Made by a program: the position numbers and the translations under genes. A stretch of 64,000 nucleotides of DNA from Cyclina sinensis (lineage: Eukaryota; Mollusca; Bivalvia; Venerida; Veneridae). The stretch covers positions 37,128,949-37,192,948 of the forward strand of contig JAAONU010000008.1 in NCBI GenBank assembly GCA_012932295.1, written 5' to 3'. Every line of letters begins with the position of its first letter. Positions within the stretch are counted from its first letter, which is position 1. Under the pieces are notes generated by a model. It was given only the letters and a program-made list of their open reading frames with translations, ran no database searches and was not told the origin of the DNA. Shown in pieces: positions 20,701-32,440 of the stretch.

Positions 20701-23208
20701 AACAAGAGGGCCATGATGGCCCTGGATCGCTCACCTGAGTACTTTGGCTGTAGGTTTGCTGTTAAGCAGTATTTCATTTTTTAATTGAAAATATATAAGT
20801 GCCTACAAACCAAATATGTAAAATATCAGTCAATAAATAAAGGCTCTATGACAGAAAGTAGAAATATCTATTATAAGCTATGGTGACCTTGACCTTGACC
20901 CAGTGACCTCAAACCCTACCCATGGGTAGAGGTCCATGCAAGGAACCTATATACTGAATACCAAAGATATTGGTCTATAAATGAAGGCTTTATGAGGTAC
21001 AGTAGATAAATCTATTTTTAGCCTCCGTGACCTTTAACCTTATCTAATAATTTGAACAACCAAACAACCTTTCTCACAAACTCCCAGGACATTTGGACTG
21101 AAACAGTAGCCTCTAGAGCCCTAACAAGATATTTCTATTTTTGGGCTCTGTGACCTAGTTTTTGACCCCAGATGACCCATATTCGAACTTGACCTAGAAA
21201 CCATCAAACTAATCTTTCTGACATATTTCCAGAATATTTGGTCTGAAAATGTTACCTGTAGAGTGTAAACAAGGTTTTTCCAAATTTAAGCTCTGTGACC
21301 TAGTTTTTGACCCCAGAAGACCCATATTCGAACTTGGGCTAGAAATTATCGATACAACCTTTCTGACATATTTCCAGGATATTTGGGCTGAAAATGTTAC
21401 CTCTAGAGTGTTAACAAGGTTTTTCCATATTCAGGCTGTGTGACCTAGTTTTTGACCCCAGATGACCCATATTCGAACTTGAGCTAGAAATCATCGAAAC
21501 AACTTATCTGACATATTTCCAGGATATTTGGGCTGAAAATGTTTCCTCTAGAGTGTTAACAAGGTTTTTCCATATACAGGCTGTGTGACCTAGTTTTTGA
21601 CCCCACATGACCCATATTCCAACTTGAGCTAGAAATCATCTTAACAAGCCTTCTGACAGTTTTTCAGGAAATTTGGTTTTCCCATATTTGGTCTCAGTGA
21701 CCTAGTTTTGACCCCATATGACCCATATTCGAACCTGTGCTAGAAATCATCCAAATAACCTTTCTGATATATTACAAAGATATTTGGGCTGAAAATGTTA
21801 CCTCTAAAGTGTTAACAAGGTTTTTCCATATTTGGGCTCTGTGACCTACTTTTTGACACCTGATGACCCATATTCGAACCTGACCTAGAAATCATCGTAA
21901 CAACCTATCTGACTTATTTCCAGGATATTTGGGCTGAAAATGTTACCTCTAGAGTGTTAACAAGGTTTTTCCATATACAGGCTGTGTGACCTAGTTTTTG
22001 ACCCAGATGACTCATATTTAAACTTGAGCTAGAAATCATCAAAACAACCTCTCTGACCTATTTCCAGGATATTTGGGCTGAAAATGTTACCTCTAGTGTG
22101 ATAAAAAGGTTTATCCATATTTGGTCTCAGTGACCTAGTTTTTGACCCCAGATGACCCATATTCGAACCTGGGCTAGAAATCATCCAAATAACCTTTCTG
22201 ATGTATTACAAAGATATTTGGGCTGAAAATGTTACCTCTAAAGTGTTAACAAGGTTTTTCCATATTTGGGCTCTGTGACCTAGTTTTTGACACCTGATGA
22301 CCCATATTCGAACTTGACCTAGAAATCATCGAAACAACCTGTCTGACATATTTCCAGAATATTTGGTCTGAAAATGTTACCTCTAGAGTGTTAACAAGGT
22401 TTTTCCATATATAGGCTGTGTGACCTAGTTTTTGACCACAGATGACCCATATTCGAACTTGAGCTAGAAATCATCTTAACAAGCTTTAAGACAGTTTTTC
22501 AGGAAATTTGGGCTAAAAATGTTACCTCTAGAGTGTTAACAAGGTTTTACCATATTAGGGCTGTGTGACCTAGTTTTTGACCCCACATGACCCATATTCA
22601 AACTTGAGCTAGAAATCATCAAACCAACCTTTCTGACTTATTTCCAGGATATTTGGGCTAAAAATGTTACCTCTAGAGTGATAAAACAAGGTTTTTCCAT
22701 ATTTGGGCTCTGTGACCTTGTTTTTGACTCCACATGACCCATATTCGAACCTGTGCTAGAAATCACCCAAATAACCTTTCTGACATAATACAAGGAAATT
22801 TGGACTGAAAATGTGACCTCTAAAGTGTTAACAAGGTTTTTCCATATTTGGGCTCTGTGACATAGTTTTTGACCCCAGATGACCCATATTCGAACTTGAG
22901 CTAGAAATCATGGAAACAACTTTACTGACAAATTTCCAGGATATTCGGGCTGAAAATCTTACCTCTAGGGTGTTAACAAGGTTTTTCCATATACAGGCTG
23001 TGTGACCTAGTTTTTGACCCCACATGACCCATATTCGAACTCGTCCGGGACAAACATCCTGACCAAGTTTCGTGACAATTGGAGCAAATATGTGACCAGT
23101 AGAGTGTTAACGAACTAAATGTGAACGGACGACGGACGACAGACGACGGACGACGGACATTCATCGATCCTAATAGCTCACCCTGAGCCAGCTCAGGTGA
23201 GCTAAAAA
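20701..23208. mobile_element. Bivalve-type element with 145-bp tandem core (family A, copy 1)
   Basis: The left end is ACAAGAGGGCCATGATGGCC followed by CTGGATCGCTCACCTGAG. The right end is a palindrome built on AGCTCACCCTGAG and CTCAGGTGAGCT. Between them lie about 14 units of 145 bp (for example starts at 21171, 21316, 21461, 21606), each with 'TGACCTAGTTTTTGACCCC' and 'GACCCATATTCGAAC'. A GAACGGACGACGGACGAC-like stretch precedes the right end. It is non-autonomous; short open frames inside are repeat shadows. The general plan recalls tandem-core elements known from bivalves. Confidence 0.8.
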
Positions 23209-23210
23209 CT

Positions 23211-23600
23211 GGTGACCTCTTCTAACAACAACAATATTTGTACAATACTTGAGGTGTGTCCAGTGTCCACATTTGTCACACTGCACCCACTTCGTGAATA
23301 CTAATGAAACACTATTCCTGACTTCATCAGGAGTAAATTTGTTGCACACACAACATTTTTCAGAATCATCAATAGATTCATCATCACCATAATCATCATC
23401 ATTTCTAAGAACTTCAGTCTGCTTTCTGATGACAGAAGTACTGGGGACAGGGTCAGATTTACTACTAAGCTTAGTATGTTTTTTACCTATCTGTAATGTT
23501 TTTTTCCTTTACCCATGCTAGGTTGCTTGTGAGCAGCTTCATTTTCTTTAACGTCATCTTCTCATAATTTTTCAAGCAGCCAATCAGTGCTTAGTTTTCA
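23211..23600 (-). pseudogene. Remnant of a PHD-like zinc-finger C-terminus (transposase-type)
   Basis: On the minus strand the bases read an acidic linker (NDDDYGDDESIDDSEKCCVC) and then CNKFTPDEV, 'FTKWVQCDKCGHWTHLKYC' and VVRRG. The C-x2-C, C-x2-C-x2-H spacing is PHD-like and resembles the C-terminal finger of pogo/Tigger-type DDE transposases of invertebrates. One frameshift lies in a T-run near 23500. It stops abruptly at the end of the family A element, so the element probably inserted here. No DDE domain is seen. Confidence 0.6.
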
Positions 23601-24199
23601 AGTTTGTGCAGATTGATCAGTTTCTATTTCTAACCACTTGAAAATCAAAATTGCGCATGTGAAAATCTATATCTTACTGGAATCCCTAATAACTCAGTCG
23701 TTCTTACTATCATTCTTACTAGCATTCTAGTCATAGATAATTGAGGTAATCTTGTAAAATATATAGATAATTATATGTGTGGGAAAATTTCCAGTTGCCT
23801 TTGACATTTGGTAGATACAGCGTGTATACAGAACTATACAGGACCGTTTTCTTGAACAGCTTCGTCAACATGCTCATACGCTGATCAATATCCATTCAGT
23901 AAGTACAAACCGACACTTTAATTAGCTTATATTAATAGAAGGAAAGTTCATTCATCCGACGAAACATAAATCTTTTCATAATATTCAAGATGATTTAAAT
24001 ATGCTATACAAGTTTACACACTCAATATTAATACACCGTAAACCATAAAGTCTCGTCATAAGATGCAGTCTCATTGGCTGAGATATAAATTACAATTCTG
24101 GAAATCCAGATTATCATGCAGAAAGAATTGAACGGGTCCCCTGCAGACCAAACCGTAGGGAGATTGTGTACTTCAGTCAAATTGCTTAAAATATAAAAT

Positions 24200-24690
24200 A
24201 TAGATAAATGGCGACAAGGAAAATGCAGTGCCAAAGAGGCATAACTCAACCTTATCTAGTTTTGGAGTAATCTCCCCTTATTTAATGTCTACGGAGCATG
24301 ACTTGAACACTATGAAAGGGATTGTCTTGAAACTAAAGATAAAGTTATATAGTAAGAAGTAGAAATGAAGTGCACAAGCACTTTTACTCTATCTCGTCCC
24401 ATGTTTTTTACGGAGCATAACTTTAAGGAAATGAAGTAAATTGATGTGAAACTTTTAATAAAGATAGATGGCAACAAGGAAAAGTGCATTGTCTAAGAAT
24501 CATAACTACGCCTTATCCAGTTTTTAGTATTGCCCCTTCTTGAATTTCTATAATGATTTTTGTCCGGAGCGTAACCTGGACACTATGAAAGAGATTGTCT
24601 TGAAATTTAAGATAAAGGCAAACAGTAAGAAGTAGACGTGCTGTGCATAGTAACTATAACTCTACCTGGTCAGAGTTATCTCTTTTTATA
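24200..24690. repeat. Interspersed repeat family C, copy 2 (left part)
   Basis: GACAAGGAAAATGCAGTGCC, GGAGCATGACTTGAACACTA and GATTGTCTTGAAACTAAAG recur in units and match 800-1440. The copy is interrupted at about 24687 and resumes at about 25433. Confidence 0.6.
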
Positions 24691-25432
24691 ATAATATATA
24701 TAAATAATTCTCTATAAATACATGTATCTGATGATAGCTTGTTTACAGTTCTATTTTAAGAACCAATCAATAACCTAGTTGTTGTACCTGTGTTTTAAAA
24801 AATTGCTGAAATATGCTATAAAATTCTTATGACTCATCCATTGTGGCTATATTAGGAACATTGGAGAAAATTCTGTTATAATAGTTTTATCTAAAACTGT
24901 GTAGAATCTACATGGTCCTAGAATATTCTTGAGACTCATTTAGTGAAGATGTATTTTGAAGAATGTTCTGGTGTTTTATTTATGTTATAAAATCAGAGAA
25001 TTTATTTAGACGGCATCTTTAGGTAATCTTAGGTCAAGAAAATATTGGACTAAATTTTTATCAGTGACAGTTCACTATTACCAGATTATTTGGAATTATT
25101 TTTCATTATTCATAGTGAGGAATTAATTCATCTTTTCAATTATATATGGGATTATTCTACTAAAAGTTATTTTGGACATTAAATTTGTGGAAAATACGTC
25201 AACAGTGATTTAAACATTTACCCTTCACAAGGATCAGACAGGATTATTAGTTAATTTAGGACTATTATTTGCACTAAATCAATTTGAAGGTATTGTAAAA
25301 CATTTGTTGCATAGATGCGTAGTTGTTCTTTAAAAATTTAGTAATCTGTTTCAAGAATATTTTTTGTTATTGTTTTAAAGTTTGTTACTGGTTATTATTT
25401 CTGTTACATTCTTGGTTTGGACCGTAACAATC
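24687..25432. mobile_element. ~745-bp AT-rich insertion inside family C repeat
   Basis: The family C text breaks after AGAGTTATCTC and resumes at ATCCCCTCTTAATTTTTGTC, as if one unit was split. The inserted stretch has no coding sequence and no clear terminal repeats. It could be a solo LTR or other unclassified insert. Confidence 0.35.
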
Positions 25433-25640
25433 CCCTCTTAATTTTTGTCTGGAGCATAACTTTAAAACTTTGAAGTGTATTGATGTGAAACTAAAATATC
25501 GAATTGCTGTGAAACTTAAATATAGATAGACGGCGACAAGGAAAAGTGCACAGCCCAAGAAGCGTAGTTCTGCCTTATCAATATGTACGTTTCTTTAGTT
25601 TAACAATTAACTTTTATCCAAAGCATAACTTAAACACTTG
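25433..25640. repeat. Interspersed repeat family C, copy 2 (right part)
   Basis: TTTTTGTCTGGAGCATAACT and GACAAGGAAAAGTGCACAGC continue the family interrupted at about 24687. Confidence 0.55.
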
Positions 25641-26758
25641 AAATAAATTTTCTTTTTTTCTAAATGAAATTCATATTGTTCACAGGGTGTGTAAAACATG
25701 GCAATATCCACTTAAAATGTTTTCTAACATTCTTGTAGATCTGCATCAGTAAACTAGCATTCAAGTTTCAAACAAGAAAGATATTTCAGCTCATGTGCAC
25801 TTTCCCACAAAATAATAAAATCTGAGCTAACATTCAGATTGGGGTATGTGAAACAACTTCATGACTTTTATTCTGAATGTATATGAAGGTAAAACTGCTA
25901 CCATACTATCAGAAATAGTCAAGCAAAATGATTCCTGCAAAATAACTGGACACTATAGGGCAAAAATGTTAAATGTTTTTTTTTTTTTTTTTTTGGTTTT
26001 TGTTTTGTTTTGTTTTGTTTTGTTTACTTGGTTTGTTAACTATTTGACATTTACTAGGAAAATGAAACAGTTGTGACCAAGGCTTTTCGAAGATCAAAAC
26101 CTGCCTCTTCTTGACACTTATCGTCTCGTTTTCACATACTTGTGATACAATGCACACCCTTTGATTGTATAAAATTCCACCTTTGACGCTGTGTTTTCTC
26201 TAAGGTTAAACAGGATACTGAAAAGTTCATAATATTATTATTATTTCAGACAGCCTGGCACAATCCCGATATTAAGGTATTTTACTTATCTCCAACAACT
26301 GTTTTCCTGTTACCCAAGGGGCTTCCTGTCCCTACACGTAATCATTAGAACCCATGTATGATTATTTATATATATTTCATCACCTTTTGAACTAGACTTT
26401 GTTTACTTTGTAGCCGGCACCAGCATTTATTATATACCTATTTACTATTTACATAGCTAACGTATAATATACCATGTTTATTTCAACAAATATCCCACCA
26501 GGCATTTGTTGCTGTAAAGAATATTAAAACACACAAAAAATAAATAACGCAGAAGAAATTTTTTACTTACATAAAAAGTGAAAATAGTGAATCATATTAG
26601 ATAAGATCGTAGTATGTGTTATTTCAAAATGGTTTCAAGTGAAAGACTACGATCGGAATAATATGGCATCTGATATTTACACAGAAAAAAAGTATATAAA
26701 AAGCATCGCATCCTTACACACGGCCATTACATAATGAATATAGAGGCAATAATTTTAC
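25641..26758. other. Non-coding AT-rich stretch
   Basis: It holds a T-run followed by (TTTTG)n at 25978-26025 and nothing convincingly coding. A 27-nt exon-like segment (plus strand, about 26250-26276, TTATTTCAG before and AAG|GTATTT after) reads TAWHNPDIK but has no partner exons. Confidence 0.4.
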
Positions 26759-26995
26759 CAGGGATTGTGTCACAATTAAGTATGTTCGATAGGTAATACT
26801 GACAGGGCGACTGTATCTTGCTACCTAGAATATTCTTTATGTCCACAAATAATACCAATGGATCTTTTTTTCTTTCAAGAAAGCAGCCAAGAGCCTCGGT
26901 CACTGGCATGGTTTTACGATTTAGACAGATCGTTATGAAAAAAGAGCATTGTAGTTTCAAGTTTTTCTTGGCAGAATCAGCAGTTTGTCTTTTTC
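26759..26995 (-). CDS. Possible exon of an unrecognised gene
   Basis: The acceptor-like CATATTTCTTAAAG and the donor CCCTG|GTAAAA bracket 237 nt, phase 1 to 1. The peptide includes KKNLKLQCSFFITICLNRKT and 'ALGCFLERKKDPLVLFVDIK'. The composition looks protein-like but no family is recognised. It may pair with the candidate exon at 29503-29679. Confidence 0.25.
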
Positions 26996-26999
26996 CTTT

Positions 27000-27110
27000 A
27001 AGAAATATGGCAAAAATTACTGATATGGCAAAAAGCACACACACCAACAACAACAAAAAAAACAACACACACACACACACACACTACACACACACATACA
27101 AACATATAAT
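27000..27110. repeat. (CA)n-rich microsatellite
   Basis: CACACACACACACACACAC with interruptions at 27064-27096. The open frames that cross it on both strands owe part of their length to the repeat. Confidence 0.7.
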
Positions 27111-27439
27111 GGAGTTATAACATTCATAAAGAAATAATCATTTTTACGTAATTTTTAAACAACAAAAAATAATGTCATTTTTGTTTCTAAATTAAAGAGA
27201 AACCATAAATTTAAAATCATAAAAGCAATAATCTAGTAATGGTCTTAAACTGATTTTACTAAACACTGAAAATACAATGCATTTTGATAATTATTATTTG
27301 AGATTACATAGTAATGCAAAGGAGGGAGCCTTTTTCCTTTTTAATAGGTTAAATGCTTATAAAGTAACGCCTTTAAGTGGAAATTTAACTTCTTCGATAT
27401 TTAAAGTTTGACAGAATGAATTTAGGCAACAAGAAATTA

Positions 27440-27705
27440 TAAAATATGATTATTTAATTACAGCTTAAGTTTATATAAAAAAAGAATAAATAAGATTATT
27501 TAATATGATTAATTAATTACAAATTAAGCATATAAAAAAGACTAAATGGAATTATTTAATATGATTAATTAATTACAACTTAAATAAATATAATGTCTAA
27601 ATGAAATTATTAAATATGATAAGTTAATTACAACATAAATGTACGTAATGTCTAATTGAAATTATGAAATATGGTTATTTAATTACAACTTAAATCAAGC
27701 AACAG
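27440..27705. repeat. ~60-bp AT-rich tandem repeat, about 4-5 units
   Basis: 'ATTATTTAATATGATTAATT' followed by 'AATTACAACTTAAAT' recurs with drift. It is non-coding. Confidence 0.6.
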
Positions 27706-28112
27706 AATGTTATAAAATTATAATATATTATATTTATATATATGAGGTACACACTTATATAACACAACACTAATTTAAAATCAACATAAACGTTATATTA
27801 AATGTACGTTTTCTAAAAGGTGTTTCATACCACCATTTAAATAACGTCTTACGAAGAACAGAAGCATTGTTTTTCTAATAGGCTATTTGGTCGGCTAAAT
27901 AAAATTTCCATCAAATATGAAAAAGGCATGTTCTATAATATTAAGAGTACTCGATTTTCTTCAAAATTTATGTAAATGTGAGTGATATTGAATGCATTAG
28001 TACTTGATGTCAAGATGCAAGTCAAAATTTTCAAAATTCAATTGGTTTAATAGGTAAACTGGTGGACATTTATTGAGAGCTGTCTGGTGGTTTGGCATTC
28101 ATCAACAATGAA

Positions 28113-28866
28113 CAATATATAAGTGTCTAAATGATATATAAGTGTTTAAATGATATATAAGTGTCTAAATGATATATAAGTGTCTAAATGATATATAAGT
28201 GTTTAAATGATATATAAGTGTCTAAATGATATATAAGTGTTATAATGATATATAAGCGTCTAAATGATATATAAGTGTCTAAATTATATAAAAGTGTTTA
28301 AATGATATATAAGTGTTTAAATGATATATAAGTGTCTAAATGATATATAAGTGTTTAAATGATATATAAGTGTTTAAATGATATATAAGTGTTTAAATGA
28401 TATATAAGTGTCTTAATGATATATAAGTGTCTACATGATATATAAGTGTTTAAATGATATATAAGTGTTTAAATGATATATAAGTGTCTTAATGATATAT
28501 AAGTGTCTACATGATATATAAGTGTCTACATGATATATAAGTGTTTAAATGATATATAAGTGTCTACATGATATATAAGTGTTTAAATGATATATAAGTG
28601 TTTAAATGATATATAAGTGTTTAAATGATATATAAGTGTCTAAATGATATATAAGTGTTTAAATGATATATAAGTGTTTAAATGATATATAACTGTCTAA
28701 ATGATATATAAGTGTCTAAATGATATATAAGTGTTTAAATGATATATAAGCGTCTAAATGATATATAAGTGTCTAAATGATATATAAGTGTCTAAATGAT
28801 ATTAAATGATATATAAGTGTTTAAATGATATATAAGTGTTTAAATGATATATAAGTGTTTAAATGC
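28113..28866. repeat. 19-bp minisatellite, about 39 copies
   Basis: The unit is ATGATATATAAGTGTYTAA, with Y alternating between C and T. One unit is truncated near 28797. The array is very homogeneous, implying recent expansion or conversion. Confidence 0.9.
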
Positions 28867-28960
28867 CTAAGGAAAAAAATGAAGGAGTGTTTCTCTCTCT
28901 TTAATGTTTCATTCTGTATCGAATGAACCAATAAATTTATGTAAAGTATATGGGGCCAAT

Positions 28961-29109
28961 CCTAGTCAAAATAATTTAAGTGACCAAGTGACGTCTTGAG
29001 CAAATTCTGAGATATTTTTGTTACGGGTCAGAATCTCGCGGAGGCGAGATACTGACTCATACAAAAAATTACACAATATCTCGACTTGCGTACAATTAGT
29101 TGGACTAGG
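28961..29109. mobile_element. MITE-like element, copy 1
   Basis: It starts CCTAGTCAAAATAATTTAAG and ends AATTAGTTGGACTAGG, imperfect inverted ends of about 17 bp. The centre has a TCTCGCGGAGGCGAGA hairpin and GTGACGTC. Sister copies lie at 29134, 29893 and 42341. Confidence 0.65.
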
Positions 29110-29133
29110 GCCATTCTAGCCCTGTAAACAAAT

Positions 29134-29275
29134 TAGTCAAAATAATTGAAGTGACGTCTTGAGCATATTCTGCGATACTTTTGTTTTGGGTCAGAATCTC
29201 GCTATAATCTCGCGGAGGAGAGATATTGACCCAGACAAAAATTACAGAATATCTCGCGTACAAGTAGTTGGACTA
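29134..29275. mobile_element. MITE-like element, copy 2
   Basis: Same orientation as copy 1, 24 bp after it; TAGTCAAAATAATTGAAGTG to AGTAGTTGGACTA. It has the same central hairpin motif with one arm doubled (TCTCGCTATAATCTCGCGG). Confidence 0.65.
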
Positions 29276-29502
29276 TTAAACAAACCATTACGTATTTTCA
29301 CCTCTATTTTTTTTTCTTAATGACTCTCTCTCTCTCTATTTTTTTACATGATACATCACGCTAAAACATTAAACAAAATATCATAAAAGATGGATGTTAG
29401 ACATAAGGAGTGTCCTTGCGCCCTCTGTTAATCGAAAATCTGATAAATTTATCACAACAAAAAACAATCCTTGAACATTTATTAGGATATGTAAACACTT
29501 AC

Positions 29503-29679
29503 CTGGTGTTCAATTTGCGAAAGATTTAGTAATCCATTTGCTTTAAAATATTTCCAAGTTACTTTACCACATAACAACAGACAAAAGAAACAGAAACTGA
29601 AATCCCACGAAAAGAATAAATTTAGCAACAGATGGGTTTTACCAGTCTTTTTATAGTGCACATGTCGAAATGGCTTCAT
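29503..29679 (-). CDS. Possible first exon of a membrane protein
   Basis: ATG at 29679, then MKPFRHVHYKKTGKTHLLLN, a hydrophobic stretch (FFSWDFSFCFFCLLLCG) that could be a signal anchor, and a perfect donor CAG|GTAAGT after 59 codons (phase 0). No downstream exon with matching phase was found, so the call is tentative. Confidence 0.3.
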
Positions 29680-29709
29680 GATAGTCGAGGTCAGGATACT
29701 AATAACACT

Positions 29710-29780
29710 TTCACGTATTTAGGGCACGTTATAAACGTCCAGATAAAAATGGGTTAAATGAGACTAGGATGCATGACTAT
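29710..29780. repeat. Short dispersed repeat shared with 36495-36580
   Basis: GGGCACGTTATAAACGTCCA, AAATGAGACTAGGATGCA match GGGCAACGTGCATTATAAAC, TTAATGAGACTAATAATA at 36495-36580. It contains an ACGTTATAAACGT palindrome. Confidence 0.45.
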
Positions 29781-29892
29781 GTTTGCTGCTCGTATGACTA
29801 ACAGTGTATACAAACCTATTTTTAGACGATATACCTGATGAGTTGTGTTGTTGCATTCTCTATAAAAATGAAAAGAACAATACGGTGCCACC

Positions 29893-30014
29893 TAGTCCAA
29901 CTAATTGTACGCTAGTTGAGATATTGTGTTACTTTTTATATAGGTCAATAGATTCTGACCCAAAACAACAATTTCTCAGAATTTGCTCAAGACGTCACTT
30001 GAATTATTTTGACT
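29893..30014. mobile_element. MITE-like element, copy 3, with target duplication
   Basis: Inverse orientation to copies 1 and 2; CTAGTCCAACTAATTGTACG to GAATTATTTTGACTA. ACGGTGCCACC occurs directly on both sides (29882-29892 and 30014-30024), a likely target-site duplication. Confidence 0.7.
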
Positions 30015-30024
30015 ACGGTGCCAC

Positions 30025-32040
30025 CGTGTAGTAATGCACATGAGTTTGAAATTATATCAATAAATAAGTAATGTTGTATGAAATAAGTCCCCTTCATATA
30101 ATTGTTGAATCATTCCTGTATAATGGCTTGATTTAAAATACTATCTATTGTATCGGGTGTGTATTCTTTATCGAGTAGGCTCGCTAGATTATCACTCGTT
30201 ATTCCTTTCGTATAATGTTGGGTGTGTAAAAGGCGTTCAGGGGTCTTATTTTATACAACATTACGTATTTATTGATAGAATTTCAAACTCCTGGGGATAA
30301 TATAAAGAACACTGTTATTCATAAGCGTTTAAAGGCAATAAGAAAGCACTGATTTGTTTTAAATTGTTTGTCTATAAAAATGTGCAATGATTTTCTTTAT
30401 AAATACTGATCTTAATGCATTCAATTTACCGAAGTGTGTCAGTGTCCACTGGTAATGAGAGGGAGAGAGAGAGAGAGAGTTTGTACTTTAAATTTTTCAC
30501 TAACACCTGACCATGTTGACACCGGGCAATTTGTTTGAAACCACACATATTATGAACGAAAAGAAATACTCTTATAAGATAGTGTCCTAATTAATGAACT
30601 ATCTTCAGAAGTGACTGCTCAGTAGGAAGTACGAACTGCGTTTAATCGATTATCGTTCAGTGACTCATGGATAAAAATGGTAGCGTTATATTTAGACTGA
30701 GAAACATCGCCAATTGTACAATTCCAAAGACGTGTTCGTTTCACAAAGGAACTTTCTACAAATAAAACAAATTTACAAAAATAATGGCATGTTTAATTGC
30801 ACTTCAGACATTTAACAAGTCGGCAATGCAAGGGACAGATTTGGTTCTTCAAAGTGTTAACTTTTCTTTATAAGATATCATTGTTTAAACGGCGGTTTGA
30901 CTTTATCTACGGATTTTTCAAGTGAAACAAACATATATACGTTGTGTACAACTAGATTGACCTGGATACATGTAAGCAAACAGTGGATAAGAACGTTTAA
31001 GTGTAAGTTATCTTTATACATGTACATTTAGTCGTGTTCACTATGATTTATTTTGCCAATAACTCGTTGTACGTTGGTCGTTATATAGCCATGCAGTCAG
31101 AGCAATTAGTAGTTGTAAGTAAACTTTATTATAAGCATTAAATTTGGTAGTGACGTAGATATAGTTTAGTGTCAGGCTAAACTACTTGCTCAGATATGTT
31201 ATCGACCGGCCAAAATATTTCATATAAACATGTACTATATTTAACTTCCGAGAGCTCGAGTTATACGTAAATTCGATACTTCAGAGCGCAGAATTGCCCT
31301 ATGTTCTGACATCAGTCTATAATTTGTATGAATAATCTGACAAAAAATATCAGTGTTGGATGATGATCGTAGAACGAAGAGAGAATGAATAAGACTTGTC
31401 GGGTGGAAAAGTCAGTGTGATCTTGAGAATTGAGCTTATACAAAAAAGTCTTAATTTAGCTGTCACATCAGCTTTGATACACAATCCTGCAAACTATTCC
31501 CTTATTTGACAATGTTAGTGTCTATAGGAAAGCACCGGTACTTTAGGCTCACTAACGCGGCTACTTCTCGTTTTGTCATGTGGATATACATATTTTCATT
31601 TATATTTAGTTGTAACCTATGGCAATAAGTGATATTTGTGACTTTCATTTAGACGTATATTATTTTGCATTCCAGTAGTAATGTTCCTGGAACCTGTGGT
31701 CGTAGTTTTTTTTATATTTTGATGGCTTGTACCAACTGATAAACTACGCAAATTCTCCGCAGTGATTTCTCCTTCATATTTGCCACCACGGGTATCCAGC
31801 AAGCCAGCAATGAATATGTGTATGGAAGTTTTGTTAGGAATTTATTTTTTCTCTTTCTTTGTTTAGTCATTATATTAATTGCACTGGTTTAAAAAAAAGT
31901 CTGGAAGTTATAAATTGAAAACGAAACCGAAAAGGAAAAAGGTTTACATTTTGTTTATTTACTTTCGACTGTCATCACGCGACGTACTGAAAGGGAAGTA
32001 ACCGCTGCGTGGCAGATTAATGTAAAGTTAGTTTGTAGTT
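30025..32040. other. Non-coding stretch upstream of the HSPA12-like gene
   Basis: It holds a (GA)n run at 30463-30480 and no recognised exon. The 5' UTR exon(s) of the HSPA12-like gene probably lie here or just to the right. Confidence 0.45.
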
Positions 32041-32044
32041 GGCT

Positions 32045-32440
32045 CTTCGGATCCCCAGCTGCATTCCAGAAGGAAGTTTGGGCGAATTACTAACTGAGTA
32101 ACCTGATCAATCAAGAGGTGTGAAGACAATATTGTCATGTAGTGGAGCTAAGTTTGTATACGTTTATGTATGTACTTTATCATATTGCAAAGACAATTTG
32201 TATTTACACTTTACTAAAGTTTGAATAACGAACTACCTTCTGGAAGACACTTGGTGATTCGGGCAATTACCAGCTGAGTTACTTGATCAACCCAGATGGG
32301 TGTAAAGGGTACTGTTATGTTGGGATGCTAACTTTATGTACGTATGTATTAACGTATCTTATCGCTAAAGAAATTTGTTGTAATATCTTCTACTTCAGTT
32401 TGAATTACCAGCTACCATCTGGAATGCAGTTGGGGATTTG
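32045..32440. repeat. Inverted-repeat-bounded element with internal direct repeat
   Basis: ATCCCCAGCTGCATTCCAGA at 32050 and TCTGGAATGCAGTTGGGGAT ending at 32436 are inverse copies. Inside, 'TGAGTTACTTGATCAACC' and the sequence around it recur about 185 bp apart. TTCNNGAA dyads (TTCCAGAA, TTCTGGAA) occur in the ends and middle. Confidence 0.6.

Noticed and set aside
26250..26276. 27-nt plus-strand microexon (TAWHNPDIK)
   Set aside because: Good splice-like borders, but no neighbouring plus-strand exons; likely chance.
28113..28866. CRISPR-like regular repeats
   Set aside because: The repeats are contiguous with no spacers, and the genome is eukaryotic. The same holds for the arrays at 38895, 48725, 54560, 57640 and 58837.
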